Shown in pieces: positions 11,182 to 20,940 of a stretch of DNA of 64,000 nt (positions are counted from its first letter, which is position 1; every line of letters starts with the position of its first letter). Where the stretch lies: contig NZ_QLIS02000003.1 in the NCBI RefSeq assembly GCF_003574475.2, positions 124,001 through 188,000 of the forward strand. Reading direction: 5' to 3'. The stretch comes from Pseudofrancisella aestuarii. Its GTDB lineage: Bacteria > Pseudomonadota > Gammaproteobacteria > Francisellales > Francisellaceae. A model generated the notes under the pieces. The model was not told where the DNA came from. It ran no database searches and was given only the letters and a program-made list of their open reading frames with translations. Made by a program: the position numbers and the translations under genes.

Positions 11182-12606
11182 TTATAAAATAACCACCTTA
11201 TTACTAGATCTAGTCAAAGCAACATAGAGCATTTGTTGCATCTCTTGCTTTTTAGTATTTAATAAAATATCTTTTAGTAAAATAAAGACTGTATTATAGG
11301 TTGATCCTTGAGCCTTATGGCTAGTTACCGCGAAACCATAATCAAGATCTTTTTTTATTTCATTACTTTTAGCTCTAATAGAACCATTAAGATTTACCAA
11401 AATATCAGTCATTAATAAATTATTTTTCCTAAATTCATAATATGATAACCAACTTTTATCAGCTCTAGATATTAGCAACAATTTATCATGAATGTCTGCA
11501 TAATTATGTAAATTAATCTTATCCAAATGATCGACCACAAAAACATATTTTTCATCAAAAGTTTTAAAAGTCTTCGACCTTTCTAAAAGAGAGACGTTGT
11601 AGCCAAAAATACCTTCTTTATTACATACCCTTTCTGAAATAGATGAAACCTTATAATCAACACAGTTATTAATAATAAAATTCTTCTTAACTGAATCCCT
11701 AACTGCTCTGTAACCAGTTAATATATCTCCCTTTTCTAACAAGCCCGTTTCTTCACCAAAGATTAACTCTCTTATAATCTGATTGGATTTCATTACAGTT
11801 TTATTTCGCCAAGCAATGAGTTTAGCAAAATTAATATTTTCACGAAAATTAGATTCTTTAAAATATTCAGATATTTTTTCTCTGAACTCTTCATTCGAAG
11901 AACAAAAATATACACCCTCACCTTTTGCATTTATCAGAGTTCTTCTATTTAAAATAAAGTCAGGTAATTCATCATGTTTTAAAAAACTTCTTAATTCTTT
12001 ACTCAACTCAACTAAAGGATTACTTTGTTTTTGCCTTACAAGGCTCGTTAATTCATAAAAATCCTCAATTTCAAAAACTACACTTTGATCTTCTCCTATT
12101 GGAGGAATCTGCGCCTTATCTCCTATAAAAATAACTTTTGTGGTTAAAGACTTATTAACCTCTAATTTTATCAGCTCAAATAAAGAACTATTTATCATAC
12201 TAGCTTCATCAATTACAATAAGATTATATCTATGAAGTAAAGCCGGTTCTATTTGTGAGAACTCAGGATCATTTGGATTAAAATCCTCTAACTTAACATC
12301 AGGACGAAGTCCAAGCAATGTATGAATAGTAAAACCTTCAAAGAGCGTCGTCTGTGAAATAACTAAACTTGCTTTCTTTGTTGAAGCAGAAACAATTGCT
12401 TTTCCTCTATACTTCTCTAAAACCTTCTTTACAATTGTTGTTTTGCCTGTTCCCGCGTACCCCGAAAGCAAGAAAAAAAATTTTGAACTAGTTAAAAAAC
12501 TATCTATGGCTGATATAGCAGCAAGCTGCTGCTTGTTTAATAAAATCTTTTGTCCATTAGCTAAATATAAAGATTCTTTTTCTTTATTTAAAAGATTTTT
12601 TTGCAT
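11182..12606 (-). CDS. Dda/RecD2-like superfamily 1B DNA helicase
   Basis: 474 residues with the full SF1 helicase set: Walker A GYAGTGKTT (about 49-57), Walker B VIDEAS, motif III GDKAQIPP, motif V VTSHKAQGSTYNTVFI near the C-terminus, and motif VI YVALTRSSNK. The compact size and the UvrD_C_2-type C-terminus resemble phage T4 Dda and the helicase core of RecD, which are 5'-to-3' helicases; polarity here is inference. There is no RecBC partner nearby. Its ATG overlaps the stop of the MscS-like gene (TAATG), so it is probably co-translated with a membrane-channel operon, an odd pairing. Exact role unknown. Confidence 0.8.
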   Translation of the reverse strand: MQKNLLNKEKESLYLANGQKILLNKQQLAAISAIDSFLTSSKFFFLLSGYAGTGKTTIVKKVLEKYRGKAIVSASTKKASLVISQTTLFEGFTIHTLLGLRPDVKLEDFNPNDPEFSQIEPALLHRYNLIVIDEASMINSSLFELIKLEVNKSLTTKVIFIGDKAQIPPIGEDQSVVFEIEDFYELTSLVRQKQSNPLVELSKELRSFLKHDELPDFILNRRTLINAKGEGVYFCSSNEEFREKISEYFKESNFRENINFAKLIAWRNKTVMKSNQIIRELIFGEETGLLEKGDILTGYRAVRDSVKKNFIINNCVDYKVSSISERVCNKEGIFGYNVSLLERSKTFKTFDEKYVFVVDHLDKINLHNYADIHDKLLLISRADKSWLSYYEFRKNNLLMTDILVNLNGSIRAKSNEIKKDLDYGFAVTSHKAQGSTYNTVFILLKDILLNTKKQEMQQMLYVALTRSSNKVVIL

Positions 12607-13106
12607 TAACTTTTATCATTATTAGACACTAAATATCTAGTAACCACTCGAGACATAACTATACTATTTGATAAGACGATCTCATCTCCACTATCTGATT
12701 CTAGCTTTGTATAAAGAAAACCAACTGACTTAACAACTCCTGAAGAACCTCCAATATCGACTTTCTCGCCTATCGAAAAGGGTTTGCTAAATGCTAGCAT
12801 TATCCCAGATGCAACGATACTATAGGATGATTTCAGAGACATCGAAACACCAAACACTATACCTGTTAAAACACCGGTAATTGGTGATATTGGAACACCT
12901 AATTGAGCAATAGCAATAACTACTACTAAAACTATTAAAATAACATTAACAAGACTAGATAAAAATCTAGCCATAGTTTCATCATATTGTTGTAAAATTT
13001 TATTTACTAGATTTTTTATTATCCTAGATACAAATATTCCTACAATTAATATAACTATAGCCACAACAAATTTCATAAAAAAATGATCAGAATTTAAATA
13101 AATCAT
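12606..13106 (-). CDS. Short MscS-family mechanosensitive channel-like protein
   Basis: 166 residues. A predicted N-terminal helix (about 10-32) and a second (about 50-68) lead into the pore-lining segment [27 protein letters not shown] and a beta domain ([29 protein letters not shown]). That is the MscS pore plus middle-beta domain. The alpha-beta C-terminal domain of E. coli MscS (286 residues) is absent. It may gate osmotic release of solutes; adjacency to glpF makes an osmotic role plausible but unproven. Start overlaps the upstream stop (ATGA) and its own stop overlaps the helicase start. Confidence 0.75.
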   Translation of the reverse strand: MIYLNSDHFFMKFVVAIVILIVGIFVSRIIKNLVNKILQQYDETMARFLSSLVNVILIVLVVVIAIAQLGVPISPITGVLTGIVFGVSMSLKSSYSIVASGIMLAFSKPFSIGEKVDIGGSSGVVKSVGFLYTKLESDSGDEIVLSNSIVMSRVVTRYLVSNNDKS

Positions 13107-13801
13107 TTTATCTTAACCCTTAAATAATATTTTTTTCTTGCTTTAAGCAATATAATCAATGAGATAATATGAAAGCCAAAAACCACTAAAGATGAAACTA
13201 TATCATCAAAATCATATTTAGCTAACCAAAAAACATCTTTAGCTCCATGTCCCAAATCATCAATGATTTGACAAAGCATATAAAAAGCAAATACTGAAAT
13301 AGACATAGAATATCTAAACAAAAATAGAATTAAAGCTGTTAGCAAAATCATTGGATACACAGCTACACTAAGAAACTGTCCAGTCGATCCATAATATTGC
13401 AAAGTTGTTAAAGAGTAATAACTAACATCTTCAGAATCTATAGCTGAAAAATAAATAAAAACCGCAACTAGCAAAACTGATATTGCAGCTACAGTATTTC
13501 TATTTATTATAGTATCTGAGAATTTTCTATAACCTTTCTCAGAAAACAAAAGCCCTACAACAGAGATCATGATTGTCCCTGAAAGGAAGCTATTATAACT
13601 ATCTACAGAAGTCGGAAAAAGCTTATACAATAAATAACCATATAAGCTTGGAGAAATAGAAAATAACAACATGAAAATCCAAAAATAAGGATCATAGTTC
13701 TTTTTACTAACAAAAATTCTGCCCATAAAATGACTTGCTAGAAATAAAGACAGCCCTATTAGCAATTGCATTACAGTATTTGCGATTACAAAATCATTCA
13801 A
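13103..13801 (-). CDS. Hypothetical multi-pass inner-membrane protein
   Basis: 232 residues, not recognised as a named family. About seven hydrophobic segments (roughly 8-25, 38-58, 70-88, 103-120, 145-163, 166-184, 203-222) are separated by short loops, and the tail is basic ([13 protein letters not shown]). The start is TTG at 13801 with AAGGGG eight bases upstream; no in-frame ATG exists near it. It directly abuts the glpF stop and overlaps the MscS-like start by ATGA, so it belongs to the glp transcript. Confidence 0.7.
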   Translation of the reverse strand: MNDFVIANTVMQLLIGLSLFLASHFMGRIFVSKKNYDPYFWIFMLLFSISPSLYGYLLYKLFPTSVDSYNSFLSGTIMISVVGLLFSEKGYRKFSDTIINRNTVAAISVLLVAVFIYFSAIDSEDVSYYSLTTLQYYGSTGQFLSVAVYPMILLTALILFLFRYSMSISVFAFYMLCQIIDDLGHGAKDVFWLAKYDFDDIVSSLVVFGFHIISLIILLKARKKYYLRVKIK

Positions 13802-14569
13802 CTAAATAACCCCTTTACTCTTTAACAATAAATAAAATCCAGCCGCTAAAGAGCAGCCTAATAAAGGACCAACTATAGGCACCCATGCATAATTCCATTG
13901 ACTAGATCCTTTACCTTGTATTGGCATGATAGCATGAAACAACCTTGGACCAAAATCTCTAGCTGGATTTATAGCGTACCCAGTAGTTCCACCAAGAGAC
14001 AAACCTATAGCGATAACAACAAACGCAACAGGAATGCCTCCTAGCGCCCCCATATCTATAGGATATGCTGTGACCAAATTTGTCGAGTCTCCCAATTGTA
14101 CAACGACTCCATGCATCATTAAAATAGCCAAAACTAAAACAAATGTCCCAATTATTTCACTAGCCAGATTTGATGGAAGATGCTTAATTGCTGGAGCAGT
14201 ACAATGTGTAGCAAGTTTTAAATCAGTATTATCTGTTACAGAATAATGTGGATAATACATAATCCAAACCAAAGCCTGTCCAAACATCGCCCCTAATATT
14301 TGCGCAAAGATATATGGTGCAACACTGTCCCAAGGAAACTTACCAGCGATTGCTAATGAAACACTAACAGCAGGATTCAAATGCGCTCCACTAATAGGCC
14401 CAGCGACAAGAACACCTAGAAAAACAGCCAAACCCCAAGCAAATGTTATAACAATCCAGCCACCATTATGAGATTTTGTTTTATTTAGTACAACTCCAGC
14501 AACGACACCATTACCCAGTAAGATAAGTATCATTGTCCCAATAAACTCACCTATACAAGCTTCAAACAT
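13802..14569 (-). CDS. glpF: Glycerol uptake facilitator (aquaglyceroporin)
   Basis: 255 residues with six membrane helices and two half-helices. The two NPA boxes are at 65-67 (GAHLNPAVSV) and 201-203 (GYAINPARDFGPR). Asp205 after NPAR is the residue that marks glycerol-conducting channels as opposed to water-only AqpZ. SD GGGG lies seven bases before the ATG. It follows glpD by 19 bp in a glpK-glpD-glpF operon, so it should pass glycerol for phosphorylation by GlpK. Confidence 0.93.
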   Translation of the reverse strand: MFEACIGEFIGTMILILLGNGVVAGVVLNKTKSHNGGWIVITFAWGLAVFLGVLVAGPISGAHLNPAVSVSLAIAGKFPWDSVAPYIFAQILGAMFGQALVWIMYYPHYSVTDNTDLKLATHCTAPAIKHLPSNLASEIIGTFVLVLAILMMHGVVVQLGDSTNLVTAYPIDMGALGGIPVAFVVIAIGLSLGGTTGYAINPARDFGPRLFHAIMPIQGKGSSQWNYAWVPIVGPLLGCSLAAGFYLLLKSKGVI

Positions 14570-14588
14570 AAATTACCCCAAAAATAAT

Positions 14589-16127
14589 TTAATTTGCGTA
14601 AAGATACTCAGCATCATAAAGCTTACTAAATTCCAAAAATGAGTTTACTTGATTTTCTTGCCAAACCTCATCTTTGCTAAGCTCTTTTGCCAAAAGTTTA
14701 GCAACTAAGTTAGCAGACTCTTTACAAGCTTTAATATCTAAAAAAGCTGCTCTAGTTCTACGTGCTAATACATCTTCAACTGTATGGACTTTTTCATGTC
14801 TTGCCTGATAAATAATTTCTGCTTGAAAATAAGGTAGATCCTTATGAATAAGCTCATAATTATTTTCTTCTTTTTGAATGCTCTTAATCTTATCTACAAA
14901 TTTTCCATAAACTCTTAGAGGATAAGTTTCATCAGAGTTTATAGCATCAACTAACTCTATCTGCGATGTTTTAGAAGGTTTCTGACCAGTCTTACCCAAC
15001 TGAATATGATCAATAACATCTTGACCCATTCTTCTAAAGATAGTCCACTTACCACCAACGATAGTTATCAAACCATCTTCAGACTCTATAATCTCATGCT
15101 TACGAGAGATTTTTGCAGAGCTCTTTTGTTTCTTTGGAGAAACTAGAGGTCTTTGGCCACAATAAACAGCTTTAATATCATTAATTGTTGCTTTAACTTT
15201 AGAATACTCATTAAATGTATCCAAAATAAAATCAATTTCCTCTTTATCTGCTTTTGGCTCAATACAAGGCTTTTCTTTTTTTATATCCGTTGTACCCACT
15301 ATTAAATGATCGTGCCACGGAAGTATAAAAAGTACCCTTCCATCAATAGTTTCAGGAATTAAAATAGCATGCTCTGTAGGAAACATCTTTCTATCAAAAA
15401 CAACATGTGTACCTTGACCAACAGATACATATTTATGTGCTTCTTTTTCCCCAGATAATCCAATAGTAACATCCGAGAAAGTTCCCGTCGCATTAACGAT
15501 ATGCTTTGCTGTAAATACTTTCTTTTCTCCCGAAATAGTATCTACAACCTCAACACTATCAACCCTTGAACTATTATTTGAGCTAAAGATCTTTTCAACT
15601 TTATGATAATTTAAAGCTGTTCCACCTTCACTCTCAAAAGTTCTCATTAATGAAACTAGCAGTCTTGTATCATCAAACTGACCATCATAATAAACTAAGC
15701 CTTTATGTAACTTAGTATCATCAATATTTTCTAACTCATTTATAGTTTCTTGCTTATTAAGAACATAGCTTTTACCAATCTTATATTTACCAGATAAAAA
15801 CTCATATAATTTAACTCCTACAGTATATTTAAGAGTTTCATAAAGAGTCCTAGTAGGAATAAGATAAGTTTGTTTTTTAGTAAGGTGTGGAGCATTATGC
15901 AAAAAAGAAAACCTTTCCTCCAAACCTTCTTTAACTAAAGCAAAATCAAAATTTTCTAAATACCTAAGTCCGCCATGTATAAGCTTTGTTGACTTAGATG
16001 ACGTTCCTTTACCAAAATCATAAGCTTCTAGAAGTAGTGTTTCATAGCCTCTTGAAGCTGCTTCTAAAGCACAACCAAAACCCGTAGCTCCACCACCAAT
16101 TATGATAATATCAAAATCTTTACTCAT
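14589..16127 (-). CDS. glpD: Aerobic glycerol-3-phosphate dehydrogenase
   Basis: FAD flavoprotein on the inner membrane that oxidises glycerol-3-phosphate to DHAP and feeds electrons to quinone; 512 residues. The N-terminal dinucleotide fold IIIGGGATGFGCALEAASRG is followed by STKLIHGGLRYLENFDFALVKE and a late IVGGKWTIFRRMGQD segment, both typical of GlpD/GlpA. Its ATG overlaps the glpK stop (TAATG), indicating coupling. Confidence 0.96.
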   Translation of the reverse strand: MSKDFDIIIIGGGATGFGCALEAASRGYETLLLEAYDFGKGTSSKSTKLIHGGLRYLENFDFALVKEGLEERFSFLHNAPHLTKKQTYLIPTRTLYETLKYTVGVKLYEFLSGKYKIGKSYVLNKQETINELENIDDTKLHKGLVYYDGQFDDTRLLVSLMRTFESEGGTALNYHKVEKIFSSNNSSRVDSVEVVDTISGEKKVFTAKHIVNATGTFSDVTIGLSGEKEAHKYVSVGQGTHVVFDRKMFPTEHAILIPETIDGRVLFILPWHDHLIVGTTDIKKEKPCIEPKADKEEIDFILDTFNEYSKVKATINDIKAVYCGQRPLVSPKKQKSSAKISRKHEIIESEDGLITIVGGKWTIFRRMGQDVIDHIQLGKTGQKPSKTSQIELVDAINSDETYPLRVYGKFVDKIKSIQKEENNYELIHKDLPYFQAEIIYQARHEKVHTVEDVLARRTRAAFLDIKACKESANLVAKLLAKELSKDEVWQENQVNSFLEFSKLYDAEYLYAN

Positions 16128-17626
16128 TATTCAGCCCATGCCTTACTTCTTTCAACAGCTTTTTTCCAACCTTTATAATCATGAGACACTGTCTCTAAAT
16201 CTTTTTTAGGCTCAAAATTTTTCTCAATATTAACTAATGTTTTAAGCTCTTCCTTATTCTTCCAAAAACCTACTGCTAGACCAGCTAAAAACACAGCACC
16301 GAGTCCAGTTATCTCATTAATTTCAGGCTTAGAAATATGTGTTTGTAAAATATCTGCTTGGAATTGCATTAAGAAACTATTTTGAACAGCTCCGCCATCA
16401 ACTTTCAATCCAGCAAGATCTAATCCCGTATCTTCTTTCATACAGTCTAAAACATCTTTAGCTTGATATGCTATAGCTTCTAAAGCTGCTCTAATAATAT
16501 GCTCTCTCTTTGTATCCCTAGTTATACCAACTATAGTTCCTCTAGCATACATATCCCAGTAAGGAGTCCCCAGTCCAACGAATGCAGGCACAAAGTAAAC
16601 ACCATTGGTGGAATCAATTTTTGTCGCATAATATTCGCTATCCTCTGAAGAGCGGATAAGACCAATACCATCTCTAATCCATTGTATTACTGCTCCAGCA
16701 ATAAATACACTGCCCTCAAGTGCATATGTAGGTTTACCATTCTCTCCCCATGCTATAGTAGTCAAAAGTCCAGCATCTGAAAACACTGGCTTATCACCAA
16801 CATTCATAAGCGCAAAACACCCTGTTCCATAAGTGTTCTTAGCCATACCTTTCTCAAAACAGCAATGACCAAATAGTGCAGCATGCTGATCTCCAGCTAC
16901 TCCCGCAATAGGAATTCTTGCTCCAGCTAGAGTTCTTTCATCAGTATGTCCATAAATTTCACTAGAGTTTTTCACTTCAGGGAACATTGATTCAGGAATA
17001 CCTAAATGTTTAAGAATCTTTTTATCCCACTCTAGTGTATTTATATTAAAGAGCATCGTTCTAGAAGCATTACTATAATCTGTAGCATGGATTTGCCCTC
17101 TAGTCATATTCCAAATAAGCCAAGTATCTATCGTACCTAGCAACAACTGTCCTTTTTCTGCTTTTTCTCTTGCACCCTCTACATTATCAAGTATCCATTT
17201 AACTTTTGTGCCAGAGAAATATGCATCAACAACAAGGCCAGTATTTTCTTTTATATATTTAGTTAATTCTTTATCTTTTTTTATCTCATCACAAATGTAC
17301 GATGTTCTTCGACACTGCCAAACTATAGCATTATAAATAGGATCTCCAGTTTCTTTATCCCAAACCACGACGGTTTCTCTCTGATTTGTAATACCTATTG
17401 CTGCTATCTGATCTGGCTTTATTCTAGAAGATTCTAAAACCTCTCTAAGGACTCCACTTTGTGTACCCCAAATTTCCATAGGATCATGCTCTACCCAACC
17501 ACTTTTTGGATAAATCTGCGTAAATTCTTTTTGAGCAATTTTTTTAATACCACCTTTATTATCAAATATAATTGCTCTTGAACTCGTTGTTCCTTGATCT
17601 ACTGCTAAGACAAATTTTTGAGACAT
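16127..17626 (-). CDS. glpK: Glycerol kinase
   Basis: FGGY-family kinase that converts glycerol to glycerol-3-phosphate; 499 residues (E. coli 502). N-terminal [17 protein letters not shown] binds phosphate, [10 protein letters not shown] follows, and the C-terminal block [18 protein letters not shown] is present. Start at 17626 gives [12 protein letters not shown] and has GAGAG upstream; the longer frame to 17650 lacks support. First gene of glpKDF. Confidence 0.96.
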   Translation of the reverse strand: MSQKFVLAVDQGTTSSRAIIFDNKGGIKKIAQKEFTQIYPKSGWVEHDPMEIWGTQSGVLREVLESSRIKPDQIAAIGITNQRETVVVWDKETGDPIYNAIVWQCRRTSYICDEIKKDKELTKYIKENTGLVVDAYFSGTKVKWILDNVEGAREKAEKGQLLLGTIDTWLIWNMTRGQIHATDYSNASRTMLFNINTLEWDKKILKHLGIPESMFPEVKNSSEIYGHTDERTLAGARIPIAGVAGDQHAALFGHCCFEKGMAKNTYGTGCFALMNVGDKPVFSDAGLLTTIAWGENGKPTYALEGSVFIAGAVIQWIRDGIGLIRSSEDSEYYATKIDSTNGVYFVPAFVGLGTPYWDMYARGTIVGITRDTKREHIIRAALEAIAYQAKDVLDCMKEDTGLDLAGLKVDGGAVQNSFLMQFQADILQTHISKPEINEITGLGAVFLAGLAVGFWKNKEELKTLVNIEKNFEPKKDLETVSHDYKGWKKAVERSKAWAE

Positions 17627-17703
17627 TGATTGCTCTCTTTCGAAAAACACTTATGCCAAAGATTATATAGCTAAAGAGATAATAAATTAATAAAAATAAG
17701 AAA

Positions 17704-18927
17704 TTAAGCTCTTTTTTCTTTTATAAATAGTGCTAATAAGAAAGATAAAAACATTAATATTGGTAATATAAATAATGCTAATTTAAATGATGCAATTTCA
17801 CTAAAGCCAAAGCTTTCTAACTTTGCTACAGCAAAACCGACAAATGGTTGCAATATCGCTCCACTCAAAGGAATGAACAGGTTAACCATGGCCAAACCTG
17901 TAGCAATATATACAGGACTTACCTGAGTTCTTAAGATAGTGAAGTTAAGCACATGGACAGCCTGCATACCTCCCCATAAAACACATAGAACACACATTAG
18001 TATAGGATTTATATGGAAATAAACTATTGCTGTAACAATAAATATTCCAAATACAGATGCCCATACGAGAAGTGATTTTTCCTTATTAAAGATTGTCGCT
18101 ATAAAACCCCATAATGGACTAAATACGGCTATCCCAATAAATATCATTGATGAAGCAGCTCCAGCATAATGCTCAGAATAACCTTCTAAAGTCAAAAACC
18201 TAAAGCTCCATAAATCCGCAAATAATGCTGTAGTTCCATAGATAGTGAAACAGAAAAGACCATTTAGCCAAATTTGTTTATTTTTCAAAACCACAAAAAT
18301 ATCAGCTGGTTCACTATGAGCATCTGCCAAAGCATCAGTATCTTTCTGATTATGTGGTTCTTCTGACTTTATGAAAATAACAGTACACACAAATAGTACT
18401 ATCGATACTATTAATATCCCAGCCATAATTGTCTGAATACTATAATGATTAGATAAGATAACCAAAGGCAAACCAGTTAAAGTTCCTGCTGTATACATCA
18501 ACATCTGAGTAGCTCCTGTAAACATAGGGAAAAGTCTACTAGGTAACCATATAGCTATAGATTTCAATGCAGATAAAAAGGCAAAACCACCACCTAGACC
18601 TGCTAAAATTCTATAAATAACTAAATACTCCTGAGATGTCGCTTGAGTCGCAATAAACACAGCTAAAGAAAACATAAATGTACTAATCATCATAACTTTC
18701 TTAATACCAAATTTATCAAGCAATATACCCGCTGGTAGCTGTGCTACCACATAAGCCCAATAAAAAGCTGAACTAAACAAACTAATTTGCTCTGGAGATA
18801 GATTATATGGATCAGTCAAAAAATCATGATATAAAGAATTACTTGATGCTCTAATAACGAATTCTAACGCATAGAAAAACGCACATAAAAACCATATAAT
18901 AAAACCAATTTTTGTAACTTTTTTCAT
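17704..18927 (-). CDS. MFS transporter, Francisella phagosomal-transporter-like
   Basis: 407 residues, twelve predicted membrane helices. The N-terminal pattern (YALEFVIRASSNSLYHDF ... SAFYWAYVVAQLPAGILLDKFGIKKVM) includes the MFS loop 2-3 signature. It matches two other MFS genes here (at 19.7 and 54.1 kb) in the same places, so they are paralogues. In Francisella this subfamily (Fpt) is linked to intracellular growth and amino-acid uptake; the substrate of this member is unknown. It lies 77 bp upstream of glpK on the same strand, so glycerol-related uptake is possible. Confidence 0.85.
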   Translation of the reverse strand: MKKVTKIGFIIWFLCAFFYALEFVIRASSNSLYHDFLTDPYNLSPEQISLFSSAFYWAYVVAQLPAGILLDKFGIKKVMMISTFMFSLAVFIATQATSQEYLVIYRILAGLGGGFAFLSALKSIAIWLPSRLFPMFTGATQMLMYTAGTLTGLPLVILSNHYSIQTIMAGILIVSIVLFVCTVIFIKSEEPHNQKDTDALADAHSEPADIFVVLKNKQIWLNGLFCFTIYGTTALFADLWSFRFLTLEGYSEHYAGAASSMIFIGIAVFSPLWGFIATIFNKEKSLLVWASVFGIFIVTAIVYFHINPILMCVLCVLWGGMQAVHVLNFTILRTQVSPVYIATGLAMVNLFIPLSGAILQPFVGFAVAKLESFGFSEIASFKLALFILPILMFLSFLLALFIKEKRA

Positions 18928-18951
18928 TTATACATCAAGAAAGTTAGATTA

Positions 18952-18981
18952 TTTATAATTCGATTATGGTTTAGATTTCAA
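18952..18981 (-). promoter_or_regulatory. Putative promoter for the MFS transporter and possibly glpKDF
   Basis: TTGAAA (18976-18981) and TATAAA (18952-18957) with 18-bp spacing, 25 bp before the MFS ATG. No terminator was seen before glpK, so read-through is possible. Confidence 0.45.
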
Positions 18982-19010
18982 TAGAAGTAAATAGAGTTAC
19001 TTTATTTGAA

Positions 19011-19613
19011 TTAAAAATCCCATTCAAACCCTGTTTTTAGCATTTTTGAACCTCGATAGTTTGCTCCATCAAATCCATTAAACATCGTAGTATCATTTGC
19101 CATTTGACCAGTTAAGTTATATTGTCCTTCAAATATTAATCCAAAAGATTTAGAAAGATTATATTTTGCACCACCTCTACTTGACGCAAAAGCTGCTATT
19201 CTATCCTGAGTATCATAAACTCCACCAATATTATTTAATACATAAGGAGAAGCTCCCAATACCGTTCCACCATATAATTCAAACTTATCATCTAATATTT
19301 TCTTAGTTAATTTAGTTTCTTGAGTATAAAATTTTGAATTTTGGATAGCTCCACTTGTTCCTGCCGTCAACATACTTTCAGAACTAGTCCAAGCATTTAA
19401 TTCCAAAGTATCAGTCAGCTTCACACCTTCTACTTTTGTATCTAGGAATAAGGAACTATTGTTTTTATCTAGAACCTCATTCCCTCTTTCTGAGCTAGAT
19501 CTGTAAAAGCTATCACTTCCAGTAAAAAATTTGCCTGTTTGAGGATTATATTCTGAAGCTTGCAGAGTTGATAATGAAACGAAAAAAATAATCAAAGCTA
19601 AAATATTTTTCAT
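19011..19613 (-). CDS. Small predicted outer-membrane beta-barrel protein
   Basis: 200 residues with a clear signal peptide (MKNILALIIFFVSLSTLQA, cleavage near residue 19). The mature chain has alternating polar/hydrophobic stretches and ends in aromatic Phe (GFEWDF), the usual BamA recognition end. No cysteines or enzyme motifs. The ATG at 19613 is preferred because GGAG/GAGG lies just upstream and the signal peptide begins there. Function not recognised; size suits an 8-10 strand barrel. Confidence 0.7.
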   Translation of the reverse strand: MKNILALIIFFVSLSTLQASEYNPQTGKFFTGSDSFYRSSSERGNEVLDKNNSSLFLDTKVEGVKLTDTLELNAWTSSESMLTAGTSGAIQNSKFYTQETKLTKKILDDKFELYGGTVLGASPYVLNNIGGVYDTQDRIAAFASSRGGAKYNLSKSFGLIFEGQYNLTGQMANDTTMFNGFDGANYRGSKMLKTGFEWDF

Positions 19614-19639
19614 AAGCCTCTCCACTGATTTGCCCCTCT

Positions 19640-19648
19640 ATTATATCA
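19640..19648 (-). promoter_or_regulatory. Extended -10 promoter for the outer-membrane protein gene
   Basis: A perfect TATAAT (19640-19645) preceded by TGA gives the TGnTATAAT extended -10 form, 26 bp before the ATG. No good -35 hexamer is at the right distance, which extended -10 promoters tolerate. Confidence 0.55.
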
Positions 19649-19728
19649 CAGCTTAGTAAGACAATAACTTATAGACAATAAACTCTGTAACGAGTAAAGT
19701 ATCTATATATTTTCAAAAAGATACATAA

Positions 19729-20940
19729 ATGAAAAAAACAAATTTTTTCTCAATACTAATTATAGGTATTAGTTTTTATTGTTATGAATTCTTCCTAAGA
19801 ATACTTACTGGTGCTTACCAAGAGCAAATAGTTAGTTATTTCTCAATAAACACACATACTGGATTCTCATTTCTAGTATCAAGTTACAATATTACTTATC
19901 TTTTAATGCAAATACCTGCTGGGGTATTACTTGATAGATTTGGGAGTAAAAAAGTTCTTATTTCTGCTACTCTTATTTGTGGATTAGGCAATATACTATT
20001 TGTCCTTGGCAGCTATAATATGGCTCTTGTAGGTCGTCTCTTAGTTGGTATAGGATCATCTTTTGCTTTTATTGGAGTACTTAAACTAGCTAGAGAGAAC
20101 TTAAGCCTAAAATACTTTGGGTTAGTTGCTAGTATTGTGATATCTCTTGGTACATTAGCTGCTGCTTTCTCTCAACAGTTAAGCGTCTACATATCAAGTT
20201 ATAATGCTTCTTGGATATCTGTGTTTATTTATTCTGGGATTTTAGCTGTTCCATTATCTTTATTATTTTTGCTGTTCTTACCATCAAATGAAAACACTAT
20301 AAATTTGATGCCAAAAATTGGAGACATCACCAATCTAACAAAAAAACTTTTAAAGAACAAAACTTTATGGCTGAATGCTAGTTGGGCTAGTTTGATATAT
20401 ATACCAACGGTTGTCCTAACCTCTCAATATGGAGTTTTCTACTTTAAATCTATTTATAATATAAATGATTTATCTGGAACTACTCTTATAACATCACTAT
20501 TTATGGGATGGGTCATTTTCTCACCAATTATGGCAACTATAATTCACAAATTTGGTGAAAGAAAAACTATCCATATCTGCATTATAGGAATACTTATTAC
20601 AATAATCTTATTAGATTCTAGAATACTTAGTAATAACCTTATATTACTCACTTTTCTATTTGGAAGTTTTTCTGCTGTTCAAGTTCTTGTATGGCATTTT
20701 TTTAATAAAATATGTCCAACCAATATCTCTGGTCTTGGGATAGCAATTACCAACATGATAATAACTCTAATAACAGAATTAGGACAATTAGCTGTTGGAG
20801 TTTCTCTAGATGTGACTAAGGTAGTTAATTTAAATTATCCTTCAAAAACAATAACTGCTTGCTTCTTGGCATTTACTCTTTTAGGGTATTATTTAATAAT
20901 TAAATCTCTTAAAAAATTTGATAATAGACAAATCGGCTAA
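19729..20940 (+). CDS. MFS transporter, Francisella phagosomal-transporter-like
   Basis: 403 residues, twelve predicted helices. The N-terminus (CYEFFLRILTGAYQEQIVSYF ... SYNITYLLMQIPAGVLLDRFGSKKVL) parallels the MFS genes at 17.7 and 54.1 kb, so it is a third paralogue. Likely an inner-membrane importer of small metabolites; substrate unknown. It is divergent from the outer-membrane protein gene and ends 4 bp inside the convergent hydrolase gene. Confidence 0.83.
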   Translation: MKKTNFFSILIIGISFYCYEFFLRILTGAYQEQIVSYFSINTHTGFSFLVSSYNITYLLMQIPAGVLLDRFGSKKVLISATLICGLGNILFVLGSYNMALVGRLLVGIGSSFAFIGVLKLARENLSLKYFGLVASIVISLGTLAAAFSQQLSVYISSYNASWISVFIYSGILAVPLSLLFLLFLPSNENTINLMPKIGDITNLTKKLLKNKTLWLNASWASLIYIPTVVLTSQYGVFYFKSIYNINDLSGTTLITSLFMGWVIFSPIMATIIHKFGERKTIHICIIGILITIILLDSRILSNNLILLTFLFGSFSAVQVLVWHFFNKICPTNISGLGIAITNMIITLITELGQLAVGVSLDVTKVVNLNYPSKTITACFLAFTLLGYYLIIKSLKKFDNRQIG

